In this document: positions 17,999-27,038 of the stretch, piece by piece | Layout of the letters: the number at the start of each line of letters is the position of its first letter | Position numbering within the stretch: the stretch's first letter is position 1 | DNA from: Paenibacillus psychroresistens | GTDB taxonomy: Bacteria > Bacillota > Bacilli > Paenibacillales > NBRC-103111 | Length of the DNA stretch: 64,000 bases | Assembly (NCBI RefSeq): GCF_009728935.1 | Contig: NZ_CP034235.1 | Span: forward strand, 2,642,001 to 2,706,000 | Direction of reading: 5' to 3' | Notes under the pieces: model-generated | Seen by the model: the letters and a program-made list of their open reading frames with translations, nothing else | Told to the model about the DNA's origin: nothing | Database searches by the model: none | Program-made: the position numbers and the translations under genes

Positions 17999-19654
17999 AT
18001 GTTTCATCGAACTCGAATGCGGTTGACTCTCTTAAATACGATGATCTTTTTTCTGATTCTCAGCATGTTTGGTGCTGCGCTTTATTTTTATGTGAAAATA
18101 CAGCTCTATAACAAAATAGATGCTTCCTTGCTTGAAGAAGCAAGTAACGTATTGCTGACACAAAATGGTCCGGGCGACAAGCTTTATTACCAAGCACCGG
18201 AAGCAAGTGATCCTCGGGTATTCTTTATTACGCGAGATACACAGGGCTCAATAACCTCTCAATCCCTCGATAAAAAAATATCGATAAGCCAATTTGCAAG
18301 TCCTGCGATGGTTGCTACTTTACCTCAAAAAGTGGGTAGGCCACCTACAACGATGCTTCTTGGCGGACATCATTACCGTATGCTTGCTGTATCTAATAAA
18401 ATTAATATGGGAGGCTTGGCCGAGCCTCTATTTATCAAATCGTTTAGTACAGAATCAACCTTCACCTCTCGGTCTGCTTTCGGATTCGGAATGAAAGTGA
18501 AGGTGAATGCACCAGGGATAGGAAGATCCACTATGTCAGCTTCAAGAGTTGATTTTCCTGGTTCTCGGATTCCTGAAGAAGTCTCCAGATTTGACTTTAT
18601 GGATGATGCTATTGCCAGACCAGTAATAGAAGGCGGCAGCATGGCTTTATTTAGTAGACCGATGATGCCATTTAACATGATTCAAAATAACTTTACTATA
18701 ATGGGAACCTCAGCAGGCGCTTTATCCGGACCTTTAGCAATTACCGCAACGGGTACGGTAATGCCGTTAGTCACTAATGCAAGCTCGATTTCAATGACAG
18801 TAGCTTCACCAATTGCAACGATGCAGTTTATCAGCAATATGGATCCTGAGATTGAGATGCTTCACAGCTTATTTATCATTATCATTGCTGGAGTAGCCGT
18901 TGGCGGCTTACTAACCTTGCTTGCTGGATTCTATCTGGCACAACGAGCTTTAGTCCCTATTCGCGATTCATGGGAGAAGCAGCAGCAATTCGTGGCAGAT
19001 GCCTCGCACGAGCTGCGTACTCCATTGGCTGTCATTCAAGCCAACACGGAGCTGCTGCTGCGGCATCCCGATCACTCGATTGAACAGGAGAGCGGCTATA
19101 TCTCGACCATTCTCAAAGAATCGAAACGGATTAATAAGCTGATCACAAGCTTACTAACCTTTGCCCGATCGGATTCGAATCAAATGGAAATTCAAGCTAA
19201 GCCAATCTCTATCGACCTGTTAATTAATGAATGTGTGCAGCAGTTCGCGCCATTGATGAATATTAAGCAAATCGATATAAAGCTGATTTTGGAAGAAGAG
19301 ATGATAATGCACGCAGATGAGGAGAGAATTCATCAGCTTTTAGTCATTCTAATGGACAATGCGCTCAAATATACACCAGAAAATGGAGTGATTTCGATCT
19401 CCGCCAATAAGACTGCGCATTCTGTAAATTTAAGTATCGAGGATACCGGTGTTGGTATACCTGAATCCGATTTGCCATTTATTTTTGAACGCTTTTTCCG
19501 CGGTGATAAAGTTCGTTCTCGTTCAGACGGCAGTATGGGTTTAGGCTTATCGATTGCCCACTGGATTGTCGACCGACACGGCGGTAAAATCCGCGCAGAG
19601 AGCAAGCTGGGCAAAGGTACGCGCATGTTAATCCATTTTCCGCTGCGCAGGTAA
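17999..19654 (+). CDS. Two-component sensor histidine kinase with large unique outer domain
   Basis: A 551-aa membrane kinase. A first membrane segment (8-32) and a second (about 286-310) flank an extracellular region of about 250 residues with no domain I recognise, rich in Met, Ser and Gly in its second half. There is only a short linker, with no clear full HAMP, before the HisKA motif at H337 (DASHELRTPLAV). N-box DNALKYTPENG, G1 EDTGVGIP, F-box and G2 GLGLSIAHWIVDRHGG are all intact. AAGGAGA precedes the ATG. It forms an operon with the regulator and ends at a strong terminator. Confidence 0.92.
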   Translation: MFHRTRMRLTLLNTMIFFLILSMFGAALYFYVKIQLYNKIDASLLEEASNVLLTQNGPGDKLYYQAPEASDPRVFFITRDTQGSITSQSLDKKISISQFASPAMVATLPQKVGRPPTTMLLGGHHYRMLAVSNKINMGGLAEPLFIKSFSTESTFTSRSAFGFGMKVKVNAPGIGRSTMSASRVDFPGSRIPEEVSRFDFMDDAIARPVIEGGSMALFSRPMMPFNMIQNNFTIMGTSAGALSGPLAITATGTVMPLVTNASSISMTVASPIATMQFISNMDPEIEMLHSLFIIIIAGVAVGGLLTLLAGFYLAQRALVPIRDSWEKQQQFVADASHELRTPLAVIQANTELLLRHPDHSIEQESGYISTILKESKRINKLITSLLTFARSDSNQMEIQAKPISIDLLINECVQQFAPLMNIKQIDIKLILEEEMIMHADEERIHQLLVILMDNALKYTPENGVISISANKTAHSVNLSIEDTGVGIPESDLPFIFERFFRGDKVRSRSDGSMGLGLSIAHWIVDRHGGKIRAESKLGKGTRMLIHFPLRR

Positions 19655-19669
19655 AAATAAGAGTAGAAA

Positions 19670-19699
19670 AAGCCAGGAGGATTCTCTTGGCTTTTTTTT
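19670..19699 (+). terminator. Intrinsic terminator of the two-component operon
   Basis: AAGCCAGGAG pairs with CTCTTGGCTT (one G-T) and is followed by a run of Ts. Confidence 0.85.
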
Positions 19700-19700
19700 G

Positions 19701-20002
19701 TAGTATCGGAAATTAATAGACTTTGAGTAAATAACATTAGACACTAAGTCAGTCAAACTAACTGGATTTCACTTTGTAGTATCGAAAATCGACACTAAAT
19801 CAGCCAAACAAACTGGATTTCACTTTGTAGTATCGAAAATCGACACTAAATCAGCCAAACAAACTGGATTTCACTCTGTAGTATCGAAAATCGACACTAA
19901 ATCAGCCAAACAAACTGGATTTCACTCTGTAGTATCGAAAATCGACACTAAGTCAGTCAAACTAACTGGATTTCACTCTGTAGTATCGAAAATCGACACT
20001 AA
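19701..20002 (+). repeat. Array of 51-bp tandem repeats, about 5-6 copies
   Basis: The word GACACTAA recurs at 19740, 19791, 19842, 19893, 19944 and 19995, exactly 51 bases apart. The whole unit is repeated, with few substitutions (AAATCAGCC against AGTCAGTC, CACTTTG against CACTCTG). Each unit holds a near-palindrome TAGTATCGA-AAA-TCGACACTA and a looser pair AAATC..GGATTT. The first copy is degenerate and the last is cut off. No open frame crosses it. It fills most of the 467-base gap between the kinase terminator and the next binding-protein gene; the rest of the gap shows nothing clear. Confidence 0.95.
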
Positions 20003-20122
20003 TATAAAATTCTTGAACAATCGGATCATCAGCGTGTGAGATTGCTCTTTTGTTTTCAAATCAAATTCAAAGAATTGAATTGCATACTGAGCAAAGTAAA
20101 TTAAATTATTGGAGGATGTATC

Positions 20123-21598
20123 ATGAAAAGTTTGAATTGGTTGAGCTTGGTATTGGTTATGGTTATTGTCTTATCTGCGTGCAGCAGCAAGGGAGACAAC
20201 AAAACTGCGGGAGCCGCATTCGATCAGGACGAGAAGGTCACTTTGAAAGTATTGTATTTTAATGAACAAGCTTTTTATTCACAGTACGGAAGTGTTTTTC
20301 AAGCCAAGTATCCCAATATTGAGTTTGAAGTGATACCGACTATGGGCAATATGGGTGACGACAAGGATCCGGCCGCAGAATTCGAGAAGTTGATTGAAGA
20401 GAACAAACCGGATCTAATTATGATGAATGCCAGTCAGTATGAGAAGCTCTCGGCAGCCAGCAAGCTGTATGCGTTGGATTCGGTCATTCAGCAGGATAAA
20501 TTTGATATCGAGAATATGGTGCCAGCGGTCATTGAATTTTTGAAGAATAAAGGCGGCGGTAAGCTGTACGGGCTCTCCCCAACATTCTCAGCGAAAGCTT
20601 TATTCTACAATAAGGATTTATTCGATGCGCAGGGACTTCCCTATCCAACAGATAAAATGAGCTGGGAGGATGTGCTGAAGCTGGCGCAGCAGTTCCCAAC
20701 GACAGGAACCGATGATACACGGATTTATGGTTTAGCTCAATCGATGTTTACCCAAGATCCGACTGAACTAGTAAAAACGATTGCCGATTCAAAGAAGCTA
20801 TCTATCCTGGATGCAGAAGGTAAGAATTTAACAATGGATACCCCGGAATGGAAGAGCATTTTCGAAGAGGTAGTTACTGCTTATCAAAGTAATTCTGTTT
20901 CACTTTCAGGAGATAGTGCATTTAGTGCGGCACCAGCTAAAAGTAGTAGTGTTTCATCCTCAAAGGGAGATGATGGACCTAAGAGGATATCAATTGGCGA
21001 GAACAGCAACCTTTTCTTATCCGGCAGAGCAGCGATGATGATTGACTCCTCCTTCATGCTGAATCAGATGGACATGATGAAAAATATGGACAAGGATGCT
21101 AAGCCAATCAACATGGGTATGGTTACTGAGCCTGTGGATCCAGCGAATCCAGATATGAGCGATTCATTCAGCGTTTCGCAAATATTCGGGGTTGATGCCC
21201 AGTCTGCTCATGTTGGCGCTGCATGGGAATTCATTAAATATGTGCATAGTGACGATTTAGCCAAAATCCGCTCCAAATCTTCTCCTGAGCTAATTTCTCG
21301 CAGTGCTTATGCGAAGGATAAGCAAGGCAATAGCTTAGAGGCATTCTATAAGCTGAAGCCAAACAGCGATACCGGGTTGCAGCTGTTTCCCAAAGGCTTC
21401 AGAGAAGCCTTCAGCGAGGTTGCCTCTGCAGAAACCAAAGCGGCGATCTCCAAGAGCAAATCCATCGATGAAGCATTCGCAGCCATAATAGAAAAGGGCC
21501 AGAAAGTTTTAACTGAAGCCAATATCAGCGGTGAAATGGAAACAGAGCAAGAGGAAGGCAACATGATGATTGGCAGCATGCAAGTTTTCAGAAATTGA
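20123..21598 (+). CDS. Extracellular solute-binding lipoprotein, family 1 (module B)
   Basis: A 491-aa lipoprotein with a lipobox ending LSAC at about residue 20 followed by a Ser/Lys-rich tether. Typical binding-protein features are the FQAKYPNIEFEVI strand, KPDLIMMNASQYEKL, LYGLSPTFSAKALFYNKDLF and GAAWEFIKYVHS. An insertion rich in Ser, Lys and Gly near residues 265-295 and the acidic C-terminal stretch (ETEQEEGN) are unusual. GGAGGATG precedes the ATG. The module B ATPase starts 17 bases after the stop, so binding protein and FtsX-type transporter are clearly one operon here. Ligand unknown. Confidence 0.87.
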   Translation: MKSLNWLSLVLVMVIVLSACSSKGDNKTAGAAFDQDEKVTLKVLYFNEQAFYSQYGSVFQAKYPNIEFEVIPTMGNMGDDKDPAAEFEKLIEENKPDLIMMNASQYEKLSAASKLYALDSVIQQDKFDIENMVPAVIEFLKNKGGGKLYGLSPTFSAKALFYNKDLFDAQGLPYPTDKMSWEDVLKLAQQFPTTGTDDTRIYGLAQSMFTQDPTELVKTIADSKKLSILDAEGKNLTMDTPEWKSIFEEVVTAYQSNSVSLSGDSAFSAAPAKSSSVSSSKGDDGPKRISIGENSNLFLSGRAAMMIDSSFMLNQMDMMKNMDKDAKPINMGMVTEPVDPANPDMSDSFSVSQIFGVDAQSAHVGAAWEFIKYVHSDDLAKIRSKSSPELISRSAYAKDKQGNSLEAFYKLKPNSDTGLQLFPKGFREAFSEVASAETKAAISKSKSIDEAFAAIIEKGQKVLTEANISGEMETEQEEGNMMIGSMQVFRN

Positions 21599-21615
21599 TC
21601 GGGGGTACCAATAAA

Positions 21616-22314
21616 ATGGAGCCCATGATTAAAGTAACTCAGGTTGAAAAAAGCTTCGAAGCTGGCTCTCGGCAAATTCAAGTGCTGAAGGGGATTCATT
21701 TGGAGCTTTATCCCAGCGAATGGATTATTATCCGCGGCAGATCAGGCTCAGGCAAGACAACCTTGCTCAATTTAGTCGGGGGTTTGGATGTCCCGACTAA
21801 GGGAGAGGTTTATTTTCAAGGGGAATTGATTTCGGCGTGGAATGATCTGCAGCGAACTAGGCTGCGTAAGCAGAAGATGGGCTTCATCTTCCAGGCTTAT
21901 GCTTTAATGCCGCTGCTCTCAGCCTGGGAAAATGTTGAGCTGAGCTTGCGCATGGCAGGGATTCCGCGTACTGACTGGAAGCAGCGAGTACAGCATTGTC
22001 TCGAATTGGTTGGCCTCAGCAAACGGATGCATCATCGTCCCTACGAATTATCAGGAGGGGAGCAGCAGCGTGTAGCTATCGCCAAAGCGATTGCCCATAA
22101 ACCGCAGCTGTTGCTGGCAGATGAGCCGACGGCAGAGCTGGATTCGCAGATGGGAGCGCAGATTATGAGGGTTTTTCGTGAAATTATAGCTGAGGAAAAT
22201 GTTACGCTTTGTATGACAACGCATGATCCTACAATGATGGAGGTTGCTGATCATGTATATGAGATGGCAGATGGACAATTTAACGGCAGCAGCGGCCAAA
22301 AAGCTGAGCTTTAA
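21616..22314 (+). CDS. MacB/LolD-type ABC transporter ATPase (module B, first)
   Basis: A 232-aa ATPase paralogous to the one at 6747. Walker A GRSGSGKTT, FIFQAYALMPLLSAWENV, signature LSGGEQQRVAIAKA, Walker B LLLADEPTAELD and H-loop TTHDP are intact. The ATG at 21616 has GGGGGT 10 bases upstream; the TTG at 21595 overlaps the previous gene and has no ribosome site. Its end overlaps the start of the adaptor gene by about 44 bases, matching the tight junction at the same place in module A. Confidence 0.92.
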   Translation: MEPMIKVTQVEKSFEAGSRQIQVLKGIHLELYPSEWIIIRGRSGSGKTTLLNLVGGLDVPTKGEVYFQGELISAWNDLQRTRLRKQKMGFIFQAYALMPLLSAWENVELSLRMAGIPRTDWKQRVQHCLELVGLSKRMHHRPYELSGGEQQRVAIAKAIAHKPQLLLADEPTAELDSQMGAQIMRVFREIIAEENVTLCMTTHDPTMMEVADHVYEMADGQFNGSSGQKAEL

Positions 22315-23338
22315 ACGGTTAATGGGTAGAGTGAGTTTGATTCTGGTCATTGCAGCGGTTTGTGGCACGGCTTCAGGCTGCACACTGCTACCCAAGGAAT
22401 CAACAGTGGAGGTTATTCCAATAATCGATCCACCCAAGCTTTCCAAGAAGCCGGAATATAAAGTTATAGAAGCCACAATAGAACAGAAGGTTCGTGCATC
22501 GGGCAAGCTGATGTCGCTCGAGGAAGCAGAATTGTATTTTCGCAGTGAAAATTACCGGATTGCAGCGATCCATTTTAAGGTCGGTGATGAAGTAAAGAAG
22601 GGCGAGGTTATTGCTGAGCTGGAAACGGATGATTTGAGAAGTCAGATCAAGCAAAAGGACATTCAGCTGCAGAAGGCTGAGCTATCGATGAAAGAAAAGC
22701 TTCGCAATATGACGGAGCAGAACGAAACCTCAGTGAAGCTGGATCAGTTGGATCTGCAGCTGCAGCAGGAGGAGTTCAGCAAGCTGAAAAAATCGTTGGA
22801 TAAAGCCCGAATCGTCGCGCCTTTCTCCGGAAAAATCACTTACATCGCCAAGCAGGAAGGCGATATGGAAAGCGCCTATGAAACGGTAGCCATTCTCTCT
22901 AATCCAGCGAAGCTGACCGTAGTTGCCAGGTTCAGCACGGCAGATTTGAAAGCGGTCGTTACCGGCATGGAAGCGGTTGTGGATATTAATACGGTGGGTC
23001 AATTTAAAGGGAAAGTGGTCAAGCTCCCCGTTGTGAAAAAAAATGATTCGGATGAGGATCAGACCATCGATGATTATGTGGTGGTTCAGTTGAATGAAAT
23101 GCCGAAAGGGCTTGTTGAGGATACACCGCTTAGCGCCTCGATCATCACAGAAAGCAAAGCAAAAGCGGTGCAAATTCCTGTAGCGGCACTGCGCACACAA
23201 GGCGCGCGTAATTACGTGCTTGTTGTGGATGGAGATGGGAATAAGCGTGAGGTTGATGTTGAAGTCGGATTAACAACGGCTACAGTGGTAGAAGTCATCC
23301 GCGGGTTGACCTCGGGCCAAAAGGTGGTTGGCAAATAA
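22271..23338 (+). CDS. HlyD/MacA-like adaptor lipoprotein (module B)
   Basis: An adaptor of 355 aa. The N-terminal signal (KKLSFKRL then a hydrophobic run) ends ASGC, a lipobox. The lipoyl half IHFKVGDEVKKGEVIAELE, a Gln-rich coiled-coil hairpin (KQKDIQLQKAELSMKEKL to LQQEEFSKLKKSL), the APFSGKITYIA second half and the C-terminal RGLTSGQKVVGK mark a membrane-fusion-type protein. The start is uncertain: ATG 22271 gives a charged n-region, ATG 22322 gives a shorter signal. The stop codon shares one base with the ATG of the permease. Module B has one adaptor where module A has two. Confidence 0.87.
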   Translation: MDNLTAAAAKKLSFKRLMGRVSLILVIAAVCGTASGCTLLPKESTVEVIPIIDPPKLSKKPEYKVIEATIEQKVRASGKLMSLEEAELYFRSENYRIAAIHFKVGDEVKKGEVIAELETDDLRSQIKQKDIQLQKAELSMKEKLRNMTEQNETSVKLDQLDLQLQQEEFSKLKKSLDKARIVAPFSGKITYIAKQEGDMESAYETVAILSNPAKLTVVARFSTADLKAVVTGMEAVVDINTVGQFKGKVVKLPVVKKNDSDEDQTIDDYVVVQLNEMPKGLVEDTPLSASIITESKAKAVQIPVAALRTQGARNYVLVVDGDGNKREVDVEVGLTTATVVEVIRGLTSGQKVVGK

Positions 23339-26142
23339 TGCAGATGCTGCGGTTTCTTTACCGTAAAATGTGGAATAATCGCTGGCTGACCTTCAGCTCA
23401 TTCATTGGTTTGCTCGTTGCTGTTGCTTTTACAACGAGCATACCTATGTATGCTGACGGTTCATTAAAGCGGGTCATCGCCAAAACGCTAGAGGAAAAGA
23501 GCGATGGCTATCCGGCAGGATCCTTGCAGATCCGCTATCAGGCAGCAAGCGGCGAGATCACAGATCCGAAAGAATTAACGGCAGTGGATACCTATATTTC
23601 ACAAACGGTCCCAAGCCAAATCGATTTTCCATATCTCACCTATGTGCATGCGATGTCATTGCGCAATTCCCAGCTTATTTCTGAAAAATCAAACAACAAT
23701 CCTTCTAGCAAGCGGCGCCAGATGTCCGTTGGTACGCAGAGTGGGTTGAAAGAGCAAGTGGAAATGACGCAAGGGAGAATGTTTACTGAGACCAATAGCT
23801 CGGATATTCTTGAAGCTGTAGTCTCAGAAGATGCATTGGCGCGAAACGAGCTGCGGATTGGTGATATTTACAGCTATTCGGCCGCGTCTGTAAATGGCAA
23901 CAAGATCTGGAAAGTCAAAATTGTCGGTGCCTTCAAGCCTAAACAAGCAGCATCTTCCTATTGGTCTCAGGGAACAGATAGCTTAGCCAATTCGTTAATA
24001 GTCAGTGAAACAGCGTTCTCCAACCGGCTGCAGGCAGAGAAGATATTGTTAAGCATATCCAACTGGTATTACGCTTTTGACTTGCGAGAACTGCAAGCTA
24101 GTAACCTTTCACCGCTTAAAAACGCATTGAACCGCCTGGATATCCAATTGTTCCAAAAGCTGAAGAACACTAAGGTGGATATCTCCTTTGCCCAGCTATT
24201 AAACGAATTCAGCCGGCAAAACACTCAGCTGCAAGCCTTATTATTTACTCTGGCAGCTCCAATGCTGGCGATGGTATTTTACTTTATAGTAATGAGTGCC
24301 AAGCAGTCCCTAGAGCGGCAAAGAAATGATATTGCTGTTTTGCGCAGTCGCGGTGGGAGCACCAAACAAATCATTTGGATTTTTCTATTGGAAAGCTTAT
24401 GGCTAGGGGGGATATCCCTTGCATTGGGATTGCCCATCGGTTATTTTATGGCCAAGTGTATTGGGGCATCGAACGGTTTTCTTTCTTTCGTCGGACGTGA
24501 ATCAATTCCAGTTGATGTGTCACTCGATGCCTTGGCTTACGGAGGTGCAGCCGTCATAATTGCTATAATTTCTAGCGTTATCCCAGCAGTGATTTTTGCA
24601 GGCGCTTCAATCGTCGGTTTTAAGCAAAAGCTTGCACGAGCAGACCAAAAGCCGTTCTGGCAGCGCTGGTTTCTTGATGTGTTTTTGCTGCTGGCGGTTA
24701 GCTATGGCTGGTATGCATTCAACCAGAAGCAGCTGATGTCCTTCCGTACTGGATTAACAACAGACCAATTGCAAATCCAAACACTGCTGTTCTTTATCCC
24801 GGCGCTTGCGGTTTTTGCACTCGGCCTCATCTGTTTAAGAATGTTTCCGTGGGTGCTTTACCTAATTCAGCGGCTTGGAAGTAAAATCATGCCATTGTCG
24901 CTGCATTTGACATTGCTTCAGTTATCGCGTTCCGCTACAGCTTATTTCCCGATCATGCTTCTATTGATTCTTACTTTAGGTATGGGGGTCTACCATTCGG
25001 CGGCAGCGCGAACGATAGATTTGAATGCTGTAGATAAACTGCACTATCAATATGGGACAGATGTTATCGCGCAAGCGGTTTGGGACGGCTACTCTGAGGA
25101 AGACGGATCGACTAGCGGAGCAGGCTCTGAGTCGGAGAATCCGATTATTTATACCGAGCCTTCCTTTGAAACCTTTCGTAATTTGCCAGGGGTTGAAGCG
25201 GCAGCGCGTGTCCTGCAAACTACGGCGGAGGTCTACGTTTCCGGCAAATCGGTGGGCAGAGGAAGCGTTATGGGCATCGATAATCTTGATTTCTCCAAGG
25301 TAGCGTGGTTCCGTCGCGATTTAACTCCTGCACATCCATTCGCCTACTTGAAATTGCTTGGTGCTTATGAGCAGGCTGCGTTGGTTTCGACTGCCTTTGC
25401 CGAAGCGCATCAATTAAAGGAAGGTGATCTGATCACCGTTTCCATGCAGCAGAAAAACGTGGAGCTGGTAGTTGTCGGCATTATACCCTACTGGCCAAGC
25501 GAGTATCCGGATAAAATGCCTTTCTTTATAACTAACTTGAGTTACCTTTACGATCAGATGCCGTTAATTCCTTATGATGTATGGTTGAAAATGAAGCCGG
25601 ACGCCAAGGTTACTCCACTTGTTGAAGCGCTCAGCGCCAAACAAATTCAATTATCCTCCGTCCGCGATGTGCGAAATGAGTTGATAACGGAAAAGCAGCA
25701 TCCTTCAAAAGGTGGGGTGTATGGGATTCTGAGCCTCGGATTTCTCGTTTCTGTATTGATTTCATTGATCGGCTATGTCCTTTATTGGTATTTTAATCTA
25801 TCGCGTCGGGTGGTGCAGTTCGGAATCCTGCGAGCAACCGGACTATCACGCAGACAGATGACGGGAATGCTGCTGCTTGAACAAATTTTTACGGCAGGGC
25901 TTTCTATCGCCTTAGGTATCGGAATCGGGAAGCTAATAGGCCGTTTATTTCTGCCATTCCTGCAATCTGCAGACGGATCAGGCAAGCAGGTTCCACCATT
26001 CAGAATCGTCTTCGCAGCCAAAGATACCAATCAGCTTTATGCTGTGGTCGCTGTAATGATGCTTACTGGAGCCGTACTGCTGTTGAATCATATCCGCAAG
26101 CTCCGCGTACATCAAGCAATTAAATTGGGAGAGGAGCGATAA
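23338..26142 (+). CDS. Giant two-FtsX-domain ABC permease (module B)
   Basis: A 934-aa permease with the same plan as the one at 8519: one N-terminal helix, a large outer domain (40-290), an FtsX unit near 300-425 with VLRSRGGSTKQIIWIFLLES, central helices, a second outer domain (about 570-790) and a C-terminal FtsX unit with FGILRATGLSRRQMTGMLLLEQ. Shared words such as LPGVEAAA, YWPS/YWPG and the C-terminal VHQAIKLGEE show descent from a common gene. TAATG overlap couples it to the adaptor. In place of the Pro/Ala linker of the module A protein it has a Ser/Gly/Glu-rich one. Substrate unknown. Confidence 0.88.
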   Translation: MQMLRFLYRKMWNNRWLTFSSFIGLLVAVAFTTSIPMYADGSLKRVIAKTLEEKSDGYPAGSLQIRYQAASGEITDPKELTAVDTYISQTVPSQIDFPYLTYVHAMSLRNSQLISEKSNNNPSSKRRQMSVGTQSGLKEQVEMTQGRMFTETNSSDILEAVVSEDALARNELRIGDIYSYSAASVNGNKIWKVKIVGAFKPKQAASSYWSQGTDSLANSLIVSETAFSNRLQAEKILLSISNWYYAFDLRELQASNLSPLKNALNRLDIQLFQKLKNTKVDISFAQLLNEFSRQNTQLQALLFTLAAPMLAMVFYFIVMSAKQSLERQRNDIAVLRSRGGSTKQIIWIFLLESLWLGGISLALGLPIGYFMAKCIGASNGFLSFVGRESIPVDVSLDALAYGGAAVIIAIISSVIPAVIFAGASIVGFKQKLARADQKPFWQRWFLDVFLLLAVSYGWYAFNQKQLMSFRTGLTTDQLQIQTLLFFIPALAVFALGLICLRMFPWVLYLIQRLGSKIMPLSLHLTLLQLSRSATAYFPIMLLLILTLGMGVYHSAAARTIDLNAVDKLHYQYGTDVIAQAVWDGYSEEDGSTSGAGSESENPIIYTEPSFETFRNLPGVEAAARVLQTTAEVYVSGKSVGRGSVMGIDNLDFSKVAWFRRDLTPAHPFAYLKLLGAYEQAALVSTAFAEAHQLKEGDLITVSMQQKNVELVVVGIIPYWPSEYPDKMPFFITNLSYLYDQMPLIPYDVWLKMKPDAKVTPLVEALSAKQIQLSSVRDVRNELITEKQHPSKGGVYGILSLGFLVSVLISLIGYVLYWYFNLSRRVVQFGILRATGLSRRQMTGMLLLEQIFTAGLSIALGIGIGKLIGRLFLPFLQSADGSGKQVPPFRIVFAAKDTNQLYAVVAVMMLTGAVLLLNHIRKLRVHQAIKLGEER

Positions 26143-26148
26143 TACAGG

Positions 26149-27009
26149 ATGATTCACTGCGAAGGACTTGTTAAAATTTATAAAACGGCAGAGATTGAGG
26201 TTGTTGCGCTCCAAGGCTTGAATTTAACGATTGAAGCGGGAGAAATGATGGCGATTATCGGCAATAGCGGCAGTGGGAAATCCACTTTACTGAATATTCT
26301 TGGTGGGCTCGATCGCCCATCGGCAGGCGTCGTTGGGGTAGGTCCATGGGATTTGTTGAAGATAACGGAGGCACAGCTTGTACAATATAAACGGCAAACC
26401 GTAGGGTTCATCTGGCAAAATAATTCACGAAATCTGCTGCCATACCTAACTGCTTTGGAAAATGTCGAGACGGCGATGATGCTTAATGGCAAGGTAGATC
26501 GCATATATGCTAAGGATTTATTGGAACGAGTTGGCTTAGCACATCGGATGCACAGTAAGCTGCAGCAGCTGTCTGGTGGTGAGCAACAGCGAGTAGCCAT
26601 TGCGATTTCATTGGCCAATCGTCCCGCTTTACTGCTAGCTGATGAGCCAACAGGCTCTGTTGATTCGGAGACGGCAGACCGGATAATGGATATCTTTAGA
26701 ACAATGAACAAGGAGCTGGGTGTGACGATTGTGATTGTGACTCATGATCTTACTCTGGCGCATAAGGTGAATCGAGTTGTTGCGATACGTGATGGCCAAA
26801 CGAGCTCAGAGCTGATCCGCCGCAAAGAAGAATTGCAGCTATCACCAGAAGAAAACGATGTTCCACAGGCATCACATGAGGAGTATGTCGTATTAGATCG
26901 GGCTGGACGCCTTCAGGTGCCTAAGGCTTATCTAGAAGCTTTGCAAATAAGCGGCAAGGCATCTATGGAATTTGATGGTGAAACCATTATGATTCGAGCG
27001 CCTAAGTAA
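26149..27009 (+). CDS. ABC transporter ATPase with AbrB-like C-terminal tail (module B, second)
   Basis: A 286-aa ATPase with Walker A GNSGSGKST, FIWQNNSRNLLPYLTALENV, signature LSGGEQQRVAIAISLA, Walker B LLLADEPTGSVD and H-loop VTHDL. As in the module A protein at 12468, a linker after about residue 222 leads to a short tail with EYVVLDRAGRLQVPKAYL, which looks like a swapped-hairpin AbrB/SpoVT unit. That both modules keep this fusion suggests that it matters for function. GGGAGAGGAG lies 11 bases before the ATG. The secreted protein at 27039 follows 29 bases later. Confidence 0.88.
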   Translation: MIHCEGLVKIYKTAEIEVVALQGLNLTIEAGEMMAIIGNSGSGKSTLLNILGGLDRPSAGVVGVGPWDLLKITEAQLVQYKRQTVGFIWQNNSRNLLPYLTALENVETAMMLNGKVDRIYAKDLLERVGLAHRMHSKLQQLSGGEQQRVAIAISLANRPALLLADEPTGSVDSETADRIMDIFRTMNKELGVTIVIVTHDLTLAHKVNRVVAIRDGQTSSELIRRKEELQLSPEENDVPQASHEEYVVLDRAGRLQVPKAYLEALQISGKASMEFDGETIMIRAPK

Positions 27010-27038
27010 ATGGCAACAATAAAGGAGGTTACACAAGT

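Noticed and set aside
18373..18678. 101-codon minus-strand frame within the sensor kinase
   Set aside because: Shadow of the kinase coding strand with no ribosome site or recognisable motif. The same reasoning removed the other long antisense frames in coding regions.
19701..20002. CRISPR array
   Set aside because: The whole 51-base unit repeats with no variable spacer between short repeats, and no cas gene is in the window.
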